Part shown: positions 9,819-19,421 of the stretch, one piece after another
Layout: each line of letters opens with the position of its first letter
Position numbering within the stretch: the first letter of the stretch is position 1
NCBI RefSeq assembly: GCF_000143985.1
Contig: NC_014364.1
Coordinates: 372,001 to 436,000 of the forward strand
Reading direction: 5' to 3'
DNA length: 64,000 nt
From: Sediminispirochaeta smaragdinae DSM 11293
GTDB lineage: Bacteria > Spirochaetota > Spirochaetia > DSM-16054 > Sediminispirochaetaceae
Notes under the pieces: model-generated
Database searches by the model: none
Told to the model about the DNA's origin: nothing
Seen by the model: only the letters and a program-made list of their open reading frames with translations
Made by a program: the position numbers and the translations under genes

Positions 9819-10933
9819 TCCTTCAAAACCTCGGTAATAAAGGCCCCATCTTTATAAAAGCACTCTCCGTCCGCAGTAATTTCCCCGCCCTGGCGCATGT
9901 CACAGATCATATCCCAGTGGATGACCGACTCATTCTCTCCGCCTGTCTCTTTGGGAGCATCTCCTGCAGCCATATGAAATGTTCCGCCTATTTTTTCATC
10001 GAAAAGGGTGTTGCTGGTAAACTGCTTGATGCCGTAATTGGTTCCGATGGCGATTTCTCCAAAATAGCGGCTTCCCTCATCGGTATCGAGGGCGGAATGG
10101 AGAAAATCTTCTCCCTTTGCGGCATGTGCTTTTACTATCTTTCCCTCTTTGATTTCAAGACGAACATCTTCGACCGAACGCTGTTTATATATTGCAGGAA
10201 AGGTGAACCGTACATGACCATCGACCCCGTTGATAAGCGGGGTCGAGAAAATCTCACCATCAGGAAAATTTTCTGTTCCTGCGCAACTGATCCAACGGCG
10301 TCCGTCTACCCGTACCTTTAGGTCTGTATCGGTAGTCCGAAAATAAAGTTCCTTTTTTCCCTCCAAATAGCGAACCCAACGGTTCTGCTCTTCGTTGATC
10401 TTTTCCCACCGGGCACTTGGATCCTCGCTGTCCAATAAACCGGCGGCATAGACAAAATCTTCGTATTCGCTCAGGCTCATTGCCGCTTCCTGGGCATCTG
10501 CAATGGTTGGGAATTGAGTGCCGCACCATCGCAAATCACCCGTGCCGGTTCGGCCGCTGTAAAGCTTTCTCCATGCCTTGTTGCCTTTCTGTCGCTCCTG
10601 AATTCGCATCGGATCGATGTTGGAGAATCCTTTAACGTTGGAATTTCCCCATCCGAAAAGGAAGACATCGGCTTTTCCCATCATCTGTTCCATAAGAAAA
10701 TTATTCTCACGAAGTTGTTCAATGGTGGAGATTTTCAGAATTTCTTCTTCGATTTCATCGCTAGTGATGAGGCTTTCCGGATGCCCTCCTACACGAAGGA
10801 CTTCCCGTGTTACCGCTTTTATCCATGGTATGGCCACCTCCTGGCCCATAATGAACACAAAATCGCCAGGCTTTACCTTTGTGGAATAGTTAACGAGAAG
10901 CGAGGCGAGCTTTTCGAGTCTGAAATCCTTCAT
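9815..10933 (-). CDS. M29-family (AmpS-like) metallo-aminopeptidase
   Basis: 372 residues, slightly shorter than the usual 400-410 of M29 (thermophilic) aminopeptidases, cytoplasmic enzymes that remove N-terminal residues with two metal ions. Matching stretches are LASLLVNYSTKVKPGDFV at the start, FPDGEIFSTPLINGVDGHVR in the middle, LDTDEGSRYFGEIAIGTN, and the C-terminal metal region VIHWDMICDMRQGGEITADG. AGGAGAACATGACATT precedes the start ATG. It is first in a two-gene operon with the membrane histidine kinase. Confidence 0.85.
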   Translation of the reverse strand: MKDFRLEKLASLLVNYSTKVKPGDFVFIMGQEVAIPWIKAVTREVLRVGGHPESLITSDEIEEEILKISTIEQLRENNFLMEQMMGKADVFLFGWGNSNVKGFSNIDPMRIQERQKGNKAWRKLYSGRTGTGDLRWCGTQFPTIADAQEAAMSLSEYEDFVYAAGLLDSEDPSARWEKINEEQNRWVRYLEGKKELYFRTTDTDLKVRVDGRRWISCAGTENFPDGEIFSTPLINGVDGHVRFTFPAIYKQRSVEDVRLEIKEGKIVKAHAAKGEDFLHSALDTDEGSRYFGEIAIGTNYGIKQFTSNTLFDEKIGGTFHMAAGDAPKETGGENESVIHWDMICDMRQGGEITADGECFYKDGAFITEVLKE

Positions 10934-11073
10934 AATGTCATGTTCTCCTTATAAACTTATGTCAATATAAAAGGGTTTCGAGAAAAATTTCTACTACAAC
11001 AGCTTCTTGCTTTTTTCGAAAAGCTGGACAAGAAAAAGCGGAAGCCTTACAAAGATACAGAGGAGGCGTTTTT

Positions 11074-12642
11074 ATGCGGATCGGGATCATATCGATTCTG
11101 TTGTTTTTGTCCAGTACGATACTTTTGTCTCTTACCGTGCCTGCCTGGAGCCACAGGGATCGGGCGCTCGGTAAATCATTTATTGCTCTGTGCTTATCGA
11201 TTGCAATATACAATTTGGGTTATGGAATGGAGCTCGCTTCCACGAACCTTACAACGCTTATTGTGTGGTCGAAGTTCCAATATCTGGGTATCCCCTTCAT
11301 TCCCACCTTTTTCTTTTTATTTGCGGCGAACTATACGGGGATCCGTGACCGAATACCCCTTCCTCTGGTTTTCTATCTTGTAGGATTTCCTTGCATTACC
11401 ATGGTCCTGCACCTGACACAGGAACATCACAATCTTATGTATATCAATCCAACGATCCACAGGGTATGGAATTTATCGTTTCTTGCCTTTGATAAAGGGC
11501 TTTGGTATAAGATTTCCCGCTGGCATGTTGCCATCATTATCAGTGCAGGTGCTATCCTTTTTTTACGCTTTTTTCTTCGATCTGTCGCGGTTTTTCGACG
11601 GCAAAGTGTTCTGATACTTATCGGGGCACTCTTTCCCTGGGCGGGATGGCTTGTCTATATGTTGGATATTCTTCCCTCAGGTTTCGATCCCACTCCCTTT
11701 GCCCTTTTTCTTGCCTCCCTTTTTTTGGCCACTGCCCTTCTGCGGTATCGTCTTTTTGATGTCTCGCCGATTGCAAAAGAGCAGGTCTTCGAGAGCATTG
11801 ATACCGGCGTACTTGTTTTGGACAGCGAGAAGCGGCTTGTAGACTATAATCATGCAGCGTATCTTGTTTTTCCTGCTTTAAAAAAAGAGATGAAGGGCGT
11901 ACATGGTGAAGATCTTTTCAAGAACATAACATCGGGCAACCGCCTGTTCGAAGAATCGGATAGTGGGGATGTCTCTGTCGATATTCAGATTGCTTCCGAT
12001 GACTCTTTACGGCACTATTGGGCTCGACGATCAAGTATACGGACACCAAAAGGGAGGGTACTCGGGAGTCTCATTCTTCTTGATGATATCACCAATCGGG
12101 TCAGACTGCTGGAAAAGATGGAAACACTTGCATCAAAAGATCCTCTGACCGGGATCAGTAACAGGCGCCATCTCTCCTCGTTTGGCGAGAAGGAGGTGAT
12201 GCGTGCCTTTCATTACGGTACGAATCTTGCTTTAATCATGTTTGATCTCGATCTCTTTAAAAAGGTGAACGATACCTACGGCCATGACGTAGGTGATCAG
12301 CTTCTTATCCATATTGTAGAGATCGCCCGCGGACTTGTCCGTGAGGCCGACCTTTTGGGCCGTTATGGTGGAGAGGAATTCGTCATTCTGCTGCCCCAGA
12401 CATCTCTGTCCGATGCTCAACTCATTGCCGAGAGAATTCGAAGCAGTATTGAAATTTCTCCCTTGGCACTGGAAAGTGGGACCTCTATTCCCATGACGGC
12501 AAGTTTCGGGGTTACCTCTTCCCTTGGAAGTTCCGATTTCAGTTTTGAATCTCTCTGTAAAAAGGCGGATGAGGCGCTCTACCGGGCCAAGGCGGAGGGG
12601 CGAAATCAGGTAGTAACCTTCTTGGAAACGGATAATGAATAA
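11074..12642 (+). CDS. 7TM-PAS-GGDEF diguanylate cyclase
   Basis: 522 residues. Seven hydrophobic segments over residues 1-230 resemble the N-terminal 7TM region found on histidine kinases and cyclases. A PAS-like domain covers about 235-345 (VFESIDTGVLVLDSEKRLVDY). The GGDEF domain follows, with DPLTGISNRRHL and the active-site GGEEF near residue 431. The inhibitory I-site RxxD is present as READ five residues before GGEEF, so product feedback by cyclic di-GMP is expected. It would make cyclic di-GMP in response to a membrane signal. Ribosome site GAGGAGG before ATG. A MITE-like element begins nine bases after the stop. Confidence 0.92.
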   Translation: MRIGIISILLFLSSTILLSLTVPAWSHRDRALGKSFIALCLSIAIYNLGYGMELASTNLTTLIVWSKFQYLGIPFIPTFFFLFAANYTGIRDRIPLPLVFYLVGFPCITMVLHLTQEHHNLMYINPTIHRVWNLSFLAFDKGLWYKISRWHVAIIISAGAILFLRFFLRSVAVFRRQSVLILIGALFPWAGWLVYMLDILPSGFDPTPFALFLASLFLATALLRYRLFDVSPIAKEQVFESIDTGVLVLDSEKRLVDYNHAAYLVFPALKKEMKGVHGEDLFKNITSGNRLFEESDSGDVSVDIQIASDDSLRHYWARRSSIRTPKGRVLGSLILLDDITNRVRLLEKMETLASKDPLTGISNRRHLSSFGEKEVMRAFHYGTNLALIMFDLDLFKKVNDTYGHDVGDQLLIHIVEIARGLVREADLLGRYGGEEFVILLPQTSLSDAQLIAERIRSSIEISPLALESGTSIPMTASFGVTSSLGSSDFSFESLCKKADEALYRAKAEGRNQVVTFLETDNE

Positions 12643-12650
12643 ACTATATC

Positions 12651-12799
12651 TACTGTTCCGAATCCTGGTGGTCAAAGCCTCCCAATTCTTTTTCTTCCCG
12701 TCAATTACAAAAGTGCAGGTACAAAAGATTAAGGAATCCAGGAAACGAAAGGATTTCTCCGGGAGAAACGGCACAAAACCACCAGGATTCCGGACACTA
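12651..12799. repeat. MITE-like inverted-repeat element, copy 1
   Basis: 149 bases between TA dinucleotides. Left end CTGTTCCGAATCCTGGTGG; right end is its near-perfect inverted complement (CCACCAGGATTCCGGACAC). A second copy of the same length and almost identical interior lies at 14864-15012. No transposase is inside. The TA ends suggest mobilisation by a TA-targeting (IS630/mariner-type) transposase; that part is inference. Confidence 0.8.
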
Positions 12800-12834
12800 C
12801 GTAAAATATAAAAGCTTCCTGGCCCTTCTTTCCA

Positions 12835-12848
12835 GTAAACCGGTTTAC
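12835..12848. promoter_or_regulatory. LacI-type operator before the MFS gene
   Basis: A perfect 14-base palindrome, GTAAACCGGTTTAC, with the central CG typical of LacI/GalR operators, 31 bases upstream of the MFS start. A similar palindrome precedes the amidohydrolase at 21504-21517. The repressor is not in this window. Confidence 0.6.
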
Positions 12849-12878
12849 ATATGAGAAAAACCGGGATATCATCCTTTC

Positions 12879-14042
12879 ATGATCACTACGCATACCAAGA
12901 ATCGTCTGCTGCTTTTTCTTACGTTTATAGCATTTGTGAGTCTTGGGCTTCCCGATGGTTTGCTTGGGGTTGCCTGGCCTTCTATTGCGTCTCAGTTTGC
13001 AAGGCCCCTGAGCCGGCTTGCCCTGCTTCAGCTGGCGGCGACCTGCGGTTTCTTTTTTTCCAGTACCAATGCAGGGCGTCTTATCGAACGGCTTGGTGTC
13101 GGTCGTTTGCTGATAGCCAGCAATGTGATGGTTTTCATTGCCTTATCCGGTTTCTCCTTCGCCGATAGGTGGCCGCTGATCGTCGGCTCTATGGTGGTGC
13201 TTGGCATGGGGGGCGGGGCCGTTGATGCCGGACTGAACGCCTATTCTGCCTCACGGTTTACCAAAGAGCAAATAACGTTGATGCATGCCTTCTACGGACT
13301 TGGTGCCATGATCGGTCCGGTAATTATGCGCAGAGTGCTTCATCTTCATGCTCCCTGGCAGAGGGGATATTTGATTACCCTGAGTATGATAGCCCTGCTT
13401 CTCCTTCTTTTTATTGTATCTCAGAAGATGTGGAACGGAGGAGTTTCTCTCTCTTCGGATGCAGACAAGGCTGGCGAGAGTGAGGTGCCGGGGCGGATTA
13501 AGAACATCGGTATGCTGCTCTTTTTTGTCTATACGGGAGTGGAAGTGACCACCGGGGGATGGAGCTTTACCTGGCTGACAAAGGGGCGTGGTGTGACACC
13601 TGAAACAGCAGCCTTTTGGGTAGGTATCTATTGGGGGGCGCTGATGGTCGGACGTTTATTTTTCGGATTTCTCGGCCAGAGATGGCACACCCGCACAATC
13701 CTCTCCCGCATGGTTCTTGTTGTTGCCGCGGGTTGTCTTCTCTTTCTCCAGCCATGGTCCTCATTTATTTCTCTTGTCGCCCTACCGGTCATCGGTTTTT
13801 CCTGTGCGCCACTTTTCCCTCTTTTTGTCAGCTACACCCCAACAGTGGTGGGGCAGGCAGATGCTTCACGTCAGATAGGGCGGCAGGTGGCATGTGCCAG
13901 TATCGGATCTGCGGTGGTTCCTCTCTTGGTTGGCCTCGGTGTGGAGATTACGGCACTTGGGGCCATTCCTGTCATGCTCCTTTTCTTTGCCCTGATTCTG
14001 GTAATTCTCTATAATCGATGGGTTGCAGGACTTGCCGAATAA
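12879..14042 (+). CDS. MFS transporter (sugar type likely)
   Basis: 387 residues with about twelve membrane segments, the length of a compact major-facilitator transporter. Visible features: LPDGLLGVAWPSIASQFA at the end of segment one, a mid-protein charged loop (residues about 187-207), and GVEVTTGGWSFTWLTKGRGV at the start of the second half, a pattern of the FucP/YfkF-like fraction of MFS. The LacI-type palindrome just upstream supports a carbohydrate role, but the substrate is inferred only. No good ribosome site is seen before the ATG. Confidence 0.85.
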   Translation: MITTHTKNRLLLFLTFIAFVSLGLPDGLLGVAWPSIASQFARPLSRLALLQLAATCGFFFSSTNAGRLIERLGVGRLLIASNVMVFIALSGFSFADRWPLIVGSMVVLGMGGGAVDAGLNAYSASRFTKEQITLMHAFYGLGAMIGPVIMRRVLHLHAPWQRGYLITLSMIALLLLLFIVSQKMWNGGVSLSSDADKAGESEVPGRIKNIGMLLFFVYTGVEVTTGGWSFTWLTKGRGVTPETAAFWVGIYWGALMVGRLFFGFLGQRWHTRTILSRMVLVVAAGCLLFLQPWSSFISLVALPVIGFSCAPLFPLFVSYTPTVVGQADASRQIGRQVACASIGSAVVPLLVGLGVEITALGAIPVMLLFFALILVILYNRWVAGLAE

Positions 14043-14081
14043 CCGTTGCCTGGCGATAAACTATCGTTTATGCTGAAAACC

Positions 14082-14849
14082 ATGGAAACAAGAATCGCAT
14101 CTTGGAACGTTAACGGCATTCGTGCCGCACAAAAAAAGGGATTGCTCGAATACATGATGCAGGAACATGCCGATGTGGTCTGCCTGCAGGAAACAAAGGC
14201 CAAGCCCGAGCAGCTTGATGAGCAATTGCTGAACCCCTCTGATTATCGCTCTTATTTTAGTTCCGCCGAACGCGGCGGCTATTCCGGGGTTGCCGTCTAT
14301 AGTCGAAAAAAGCCCCTTTCGGTTTCGCCTCTCGGAATCGCCGAGTTCGATGCAGAGGGGCGTGCCTTGCTTGTGGAATTTTCCGATTTTGTCCTTATCA
14401 ACGGCTACTTCCCCAACAGTCAGAGCGAAGGAGCACGCCTGGATTACAAACTTGCCTATTGCGATGCCATATTGAAACGTTGCAACAGCCTGGTTGGAGA
14501 GGGACGTCATGTCGTTGTCTGCGGCGATTACAATATTGCTCATAAGCCGATCGACCTTGCCCGTCCGAAGGAAAACGAGGGAAATCCCGGCTTTCTTCCT
14601 GAAGAGCGTGCCTGGATGAGTAGCTTCCTTGATGCTGGTTATACCGATACCTTTCGGATCTTCAATAATGAAGGTGGAAACTACACCTGGTGGTCCTATC
14701 GAACAAAGGGCCGGGAACGAAATGTGGGCTGGAGGCTCGATTATTTCTGTACCGATAAAGAGTTCGAGAACCGGGTCAAGAACTCAGAAATCCGATCGGA
14801 GGTGATGGGGTCGGATCACTGTCCTGTAGTGCTGACGATAGCAGAATAG
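14082..14849 (+). CDS. xth: exodeoxyribonuclease III
   Basis: 255 residues from the chosen ATG, matching the exonuclease III / AP-endonuclease family. Motifs: ASWNVNGIRAA (metal Asn), CLQETKAKPEQL (metal Glu), YSGVAVYSRKKP, VVCGDYNIAHKPIDL (catalytic Asp and Asn), WWSYR...NVGWRLDYF, and the C-terminal MGSDHCPVVLTI with the catalytic Asp-His. It repairs abasic sites in DNA. In-frame ATGs at 14046 and 14070 would add residues not usual for the family; METRIASWNVNG is the conserved start. It lies just after the MFS gene on the same strand. Confidence 0.93.
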   Translation: METRIASWNVNGIRAAQKKGLLEYMMQEHADVVCLQETKAKPEQLDEQLLNPSDYRSYFSSAERGGYSGVAVYSRKKPLSVSPLGIAEFDAEGRALLVEFSDFVLINGYFPNSQSEGARLDYKLAYCDAILKRCNSLVGEGRHVVVCGDYNIAHKPIDLARPKENEGNPGFLPEERAWMSSFLDAGYTDTFRIFNNEGGNYTWWSYRTKGRERNVGWRLDYFCTDKEFENRVKNSEIRSEVMGSDHCPVVLTIAE

Positions 14850-14863
14850 ATGTAATAACGATC

Positions 14864-15012
14864 TACTGTTCCGAATCCTGGTGGTCAAAGCCTCCCAATT
14901 CTTTTTCTTCCCATCAATTATAAGAGTGCAGGTACAAAAGATTAAGGAATCCAGGAAACAAAAGGATTTCTCCGGGAGAAACGGCACAAAACCACCAGGA
15001 TTCCGGACACTA
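14864..15012. repeat. MITE-like inverted-repeat element, copy 2
   Basis: 149 bases bounded by TA, with the same ends as the copy at 12651-12799 and only a few differences inside. It follows the exonuclease gene stop by 14 bases. Any short open frame inside it, which reads the same way in both copies, is a by-product of the repeat. Confidence 0.8.
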
Positions 15013-15165
15013 TCAAAGGATAGGCCGAAAGATAGTCACTCTTCCGGCCTATGGCGATGAAATTCCCCCTTTCCCTATTTCCCCCAATCTAACCGGGGCA
15101 TACGGTTGTATGAAAGCCGGTGGATCTCGACATATCTTCGAATTTCCCTCCTTTCTCTCTGATAG

Positions 15166-15193
15166 GTACGTAATAAGTACTTTTTTGAGTACT
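15166..15193. promoter_or_regulatory. GTAC-rich inverted repeats before the sugar operon
   Basis: GTAC, then AGTACT twice (15176-15181 and 15188-15193) spaced by TTTTTG, about 65 bases upstream of the oxidoreductase gene. The symmetry suggests an operator. The rest of 15013-15258 shows no gene. Confidence 0.35.
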
Positions 15194-15258
15194 ATCGTAA
15201 CCTTGTTCGGAGACTTACATGCTCTGATAATGATCTAAAAATCAGAGGGAGAATAACC

Positions 15259-16287
15259 ATGACAATCAATCCTTTACGGTGGGGAATTATCGGAGCGGGT
15301 ACTTGGGGTAAAACCCATGCGGACATCGTTTCTCACCATCTTTTAGCCGATCTGGTAGCTATAGCCGATCTTGACCCGCAACGTGCAGAACGCCTGGCTT
15401 CCGAACATGGGGTGGCTGCCTATGGTGACTATCGTGAAATGCTGGAAAAAGAGGAGCTTGACGCGGTAAGCATTGTAACTCCCGATTTTGCCCATGCTGA
15501 GCCTTTTATTGCATGTTGCGAGGCAGGAAAGCATGTCCTGTTGGAAAAGCCTTTGGCGACGAATCACAAGGACTTGGCAAGAATGAAAGAGGCTCATGCA
15601 AAATCCGGTATCAGATGTATGGTGGATTATCACAACAGGTGGAATCCTCCAATCGCATTGGCATACCAGGATATTCAGGAGGGGAAGATCGGTGATATTG
15701 TTTCCATGTATTACCGACTCAACGACACGATTTTCGTACCCACAGAGATGCTGAAGTGGTCGGAGCAATCATCCATTCTCTGGTTTCTTGGGTCACATTC
15801 GGTGGATACCCTGCGTTTCTTTTGCGGCAGTGAAGTTGATACGGTGTATGCCCTTTCCCGCTCGATGGTTTTGAAGAAGCGGGGAATAGACATACCGGAC
15901 ATATATCAGACGATCATGACCTTTAAAAACGGCGTTGTCGCTACCATGGAAAACGGCTGGATAACCCCGAACACGCATCCCCACTGGAACGACATCAAGG
16001 TAAATGTGACCGGAACCAAGGGGATGTTCAACATGGATTTGACTAACAACCAGTCCATTGAACGCTATCTGGAGGACGCAAGTGACCATCCTGATACGGT
16101 TATCAAGCCGATATTACATGGGAAACCTACCGGCTTCTCATATGAGAGCATTATCGATTTTATCGAGAAAATCTATTACGAAAAACCATTTTTAGTCGAC
16201 TTTCAGGATGCCTACAATGTCAGCAAGGTGATTCTTTCGATTTTCGAATCGGTGAAAGAACATAAGATCGTTACGGTCGAATATTAA
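15259..16287 (+). CDS. Gfo/Idh/MocA family oxidoreductase
   Basis: 342 residues. The N-terminal Rossmann fold begins RWGIIGAGTWGKTHADI, with LLEKPLATNHKDL (the conserved EKP) around residue 95, and the C-terminal alpha/beta dimer domain follows. These NAD(P)-dependent enzymes oxidise or epimerise sugars, sugar acids or inositols. It is the first gene of a five-part run with a solute-binding protein and two permeases, so it probably acts on the imported sugar. AGAGGGAGAATAACC precedes the ATG. Exact substrate unknown. Confidence 0.9.
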   Translation: MTINPLRWGIIGAGTWGKTHADIVSHHLLADLVAIADLDPQRAERLASEHGVAAYGDYREMLEKEELDAVSIVTPDFAHAEPFIACCEAGKHVLLEKPLATNHKDLARMKEAHAKSGIRCMVDYHNRWNPPIALAYQDIQEGKIGDIVSMYYRLNDTIFVPTEMLKWSEQSSILWFLGSHSVDTLRFFCGSEVDTVYALSRSMVLKKRGIDIPDIYQTIMTFKNGVVATMENGWITPNTHPHWNDIKVNVTGTKGMFNMDLTNNQSIERYLEDASDHPDTVIKPILHGKPTGFSYESIIDFIEKIYYEKPFLVDFQDAYNVSKVILSIFESVKEHKIVTVEY

Positions 16288-16302
16288 AACAGGAGGAACT
16301 GT

Positions 16303-17667
16303 ATGAAAAGGAGTAATGTTTGGAAGAAAATTGTTCTGCTATGTTTTTTGCTGATATTTGCAGCAACGGGAACAATCTTCGCCGGCGGTAGCAGCGAAAC
16401 GCTTACGGAATCTGACGATCCGTACATCAATGCTGTCAGGGAAAAGTTACAGGGAACGACCATTACCATTGCCAGTATGTCGCATACTTCCAGCAATGCA
16501 ATGAGGGAAATGGTAGACGAATTTACTGCCGAAACAGGCATTAAGGTTCGTTGGGACATCATGGAAGAGGGGCTGCTACGCGAAAAGATCCTTATGGATC
16601 ATCATGCGGGAACCGGAACCTACGATGTTCTTTTTCTTGATGCATTCAATTTATCGCAGTATTCGGCCGTGGATGTCATGATTGATCTTAAACCGCTTAT
16701 TAATGACAGTGCGTTGACTCCGTCGTGGTTTGATTATGAAGATATTCTTCCCGCCTATCGGGATGGTGTCGGCTCTTACGGCGGGGTTGCATACGGAATC
16801 CCTGTTGCAGGAGAAAGCCGGTTTTTGGCATACAGAAAGGATCTCTTTGACAAGTACGGCAAAACCCCTCCTGCAACGACAGATGAACTTCTTGAAACCG
16901 CAAAATTCTTTAACGAAGAGGTGGATGGTGTCTATGGCATCGCAATGAGGGCCCAGAAAGGTATCCACTTCGCCAGCGGCTGGATGACGCTCATGTACTC
17001 GATGGGCGGGCAATTTCTGGATCAGAAAACCTGGGATGTTTTGGTGGATAGTCCGGCAACGGTTGATTCACTGAAGTACTATGTAGAACTTATGCAGCAG
17101 GGACCTCCGGATATCTCCGTATACACCCATGAAGAGGCCATCAGTGCTTTCATGGCGGGAAAGACGGCCATGTGGATAGATGCAACCGCCATTGCCTCCT
17201 GGATTCTCGATCCTTCCAAGTCGACTATTACCGACAAAGTAGAATTTGCTCCCCTTCCCGCAGGTCCTGCCGGAGCCTATGCACCGCTGGCAGGATGGAG
17301 TGCGGGCATATCGAGCGATGTTTCGGATACCCAGAAAGAGGCGGCCTGGGCCTTTATCGTATGGATGACCGGGAAAAAGCATAGTCTGGAATATGTTCAT
17401 AACGGCGGGGTTATCGTCAGAGAATCCTTGCTGACCAACGGTGAACTGGTAGCGAAAGATAAATCCTTACCAGCACAGCTACTAACCATGAAAGAAGCTG
17501 CCAACCTGGTCAAAGACGGCATCATCTGGATCCCTCCACATCCGAAGGCGATTAAAGTTCTCGAAATTGTTGGGAACTATGGAAACGATGTCCTGAGCGG
17601 CATCTCGACCCCGGAGAAGGCCATGGAGAAGGCTCAGACTGAAGTGGAAATGATCATGAATGAATAG
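16303..17667 (+). CDS. sugar ABC transporter solute-binding protein (family 1)
   Basis: 454 residues. A signal peptide (KKIVLLCFLLIFAATGTIFA) is followed by GGSSE, a mature start common in spirochaete binding proteins. The body has the family-1 layout: TITIASMSHTSSNAMREMV, DVLFLDAFNLSQYS, YGIPVAGESRFLAYRKDLF, and hinge region AFMAGKTAMWIDA. It would capture a sugar in the periplasm for the permeases encoded next. AGGAGG lies before the ATG, 15 bases after the oxidoreductase stop. No ATPase gene is in the operon, so a shared MsiK/UgpC-type ATPase is likely encoded elsewhere. Confidence 0.92.
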   Translation: MKRSNVWKKIVLLCFLLIFAATGTIFAGGSSETLTESDDPYINAVREKLQGTTITIASMSHTSSNAMREMVDEFTAETGIKVRWDIMEEGLLREKILMDHHAGTGTYDVLFLDAFNLSQYSAVDVMIDLKPLINDSALTPSWFDYEDILPAYRDGVGSYGGVAYGIPVAGESRFLAYRKDLFDKYGKTPPATTDELLETAKFFNEEVDGVYGIAMRAQKGIHFASGWMTLMYSMGGQFLDQKTWDVLVDSPATVDSLKYYVELMQQGPPDISVYTHEEAISAFMAGKTAMWIDATAIASWILDPSKSTITDKVEFAPLPAGPAGAYAPLAGWSAGISSDVSDTQKEAAWAFIVWMTGKKHSLEYVHNGGVIVRESLLTNGELVAKDKSLPAQLLTMKEAANLVKDGIIWIPPHPKAIKVLEIVGNYGNDVLSGISTPEKAMEKAQTEVEMIMNE

Positions 17668-17675
17668 GGCGATTC

Positions 17676-17698
17676 GGTCCCCGAAATTTTCGGGGACC
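17676..17698 (+). terminator. stem-loop between binding protein and permease
   Basis: GGTCCCCGAAA and TTTCGGGGACC form a perfect 11-pair stem with a one-base loop, nine bases after the stop. There is no long T-run, so it probably acts as partial terminator or as mRNA 3' protection, which would give more binding protein than permease. Confidence 0.65.
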
Positions 17699-17730
17699 TT
17701 CTTATCTATCTTGGGTATAAAGGAATTGGA

Positions 17731-18612
17731 ATGATGCTGTTTAAGCAACGAGAATACTTGAAGTATCTGCTGCCGGCTTTAATCGTCTTGGCGTTGATCA
17801 ATATTTTCCCTACCTTTTTTTTGTATATCATCAGCCTTACGAATTATGATATTTCTCAGAGGGTTGAGGATCTTTCTTTTGTCGGACTCGAAAATTATCG
17901 CTATCTGTTTTCGATTGATAAAGATTTCTGGAAATCGATATATATTACACTTACCTATACGTTTGTGAGTGTTACTGTCGAATTGGTTCTTGGTTCGGCT
18001 ATTGCTTTATTATTTGATGCCAATACCCGGTTTCGAAAACTGAAATTATCTCTTTTTATCATTCCCATGATTGCGACTCCCTCTATCATTGCGCTGATGT
18101 GGAAGCTGATTTTGAATGCGGAATATGGGGTTCTGAATACCTTTCTCAGGTGGATGGGATGTGCAGGGCGAAACTGGCTAAGTACCGATTTTGCCCTTGT
18201 TTCGCTTATCCTCATCGACATCTGGCAATGGACACCGTACGTGACACTTATGATATATTCCGGTTTGCAAACTGTTCCGCAGGAACCGCTGGAGGCAGCA
18301 GATGTCGACGGTGCGTCTTGGTTCCAGAAACTTGTATGGATTGTTCTTCCTCATATCAGCACCATTGTTTCCATTACGCTCTTACTCAAACTGATTGAGA
18401 ATCTCAAAAGCTTTGATATCGTTTATAACCTCACCCAGGGGGGGCCGGGGAATGCCACCGAGCTACTTAGCCTTCATGTTTTCCGATTGGGCTTTAAGCA
18501 GACGCATTGGTTAGGTCGCGCTAGTGCCTGTGCCGTTATTTTGTTGCTCATTATCATTCCAATTGTTTCAAACTTGGCAAAAAAAATTAGTTATTCGAGA
18601 GAATCTGCATGA
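17731..18612 (+). CDS. sugar ABC transporter permease 1 (MalF/UgpA type)
   Basis: 293 residues with six membrane segments. The EAA motif that docks the ATPase is seen as EPLEAADVDGASWFQKLVWI. The tail region VYNLTQGGPGNATELLSLHVF is the standard MalF/UgpA ending. It forms one half of the inner-membrane channel with the next gene. An AAAGGA ribosome site precedes the ATG. Its last four bases overlap the next start (ATGA). Confidence 0.93.
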   Translation: MMLFKQREYLKYLLPALIVLALINIFPTFFLYIISLTNYDISQRVEDLSFVGLENYRYLFSIDKDFWKSIYITLTYTFVSVTVELVLGSAIALLFDANTRFRKLKLSLFIIPMIATPSIIALMWKLILNAEYGVLNTFLRWMGCAGRNWLSTDFALVSLILIDIWQWTPYVTLMIYSGLQTVPQEPLEAADVDGASWFQKLVWIVLPHISTIVSITLLLKLIENLKSFDIVYNLTQGGPGNATELLSLHVFRLGFKQTHWLGRASACAVILLLIIIPIVSNLAKKISYSRESA

Positions 18613-19421
18613 AGAGAAAAACATCACCAATTATTCCCGTTGTTACGTGGATCATTATTCTTGCTGCACTTGCCCCGGTTTTATGGATGCTGTTGATTTC
18701 CTTTAAACAACGCGTCGATATTATCAGTTTCTCGGTTTTGTTCAAACCCACACTGGAAAACTACAAAACCGTGTTCCAGAAGTATGATTTTCTGCGTTTT
18801 ATCCTGAATAGTACTATCGTCGTCGTGGCGACAACTGCAATTTCTGTGTTTCTGGGGACACTTGCCGCATATGGGCTGGCCCGGTTTCAATTTAAGAAAA
18901 AGGAATCGTTGGCGTTTGGAATCCTTTCTCTTAGAATGCTTCCTCCAATGGCGGTTGTCATTCCCTTCTTTATCATGGCCCGTTATACCCACCTTCTGGA
19001 TACGCAGCTGCTCCTGATTATTGTCTATTTGGGGTTCAATATCCCCTTCACCATATGGATGATGAGGGGATTTATCGAAGATGTGTCCTTGTCTATCGAA
19101 GAATCGGCATGGCTTGACGGATGTACACGTTTGGAAGGCTTCTGCAAAGTGGTATTCCCATCAATTTTTCCGGGCTTAGCTGCCACATCCATTTTCTGTT
19201 TTATCCAAAGCTGGAATGAATTTGCTTTAGCATTTTTCCTAACCAGTTTTAATTCTCGGACGGTTCCTACGATAGTCAACAGCTTCATTTCGGTGCTGGG
19301 GGTTTTATGGGGAGAAATGGCGGCTGTCGGTGTTGTCTCGATCCTTCCGATTGTCATTTTTACCATGTTTGTTCAGAAATATCTGGTAAAGGGCCTAACG
19401 ATGGGGGCCATCAAAGGATAA
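18609..19421 (+). CDS. sugar ABC transporter permease 2 (MalG/UgpE type)
   Basis: 270 residues with six membrane segments. EAA motif: EESAWLDGCTRLEGFCKVVF. The C-terminus KYLVKGLTMGAIKG is diagnostic of the MalG/UgpE half. It overlaps permease 1 by four bases, so the two are translationally coupled. It ends the operon; the stop abuts the stop of the convergent response regulator with no gap. Confidence 0.93.
   Translation: MKRKTSPIIPVVTWIIILAALAPVLWMLLISFKQRVDIISFSVLFKPTLENYKTVFQKYDFLRFILNSTIVVVATTAISVFLGTLAAYGLARFQFKKKESLAFGILSLRMLPPMAVVIPFFIMARYTHLLDTQLLLIIVYLGFNIPFTIWMMRGFIEDVSLSIEESAWLDGCTRLEGFCKVVFPSIFPGLAATSIFCFIQSWNEFALAFFLTSFNSRTVPTIVNSFISVLGVLWGEMAAVGVVSILPIVIFTMFVQKYLVKGLTMGAIKG

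Noticed and set aside
12661-12774. Small minus-strand protein inside both MITE-like copies (MPFLPEKSFRFLDSL start)
   Set aside because: It follows the repeat and not a gene context; no ribosome site and the ends are inverted repeats.
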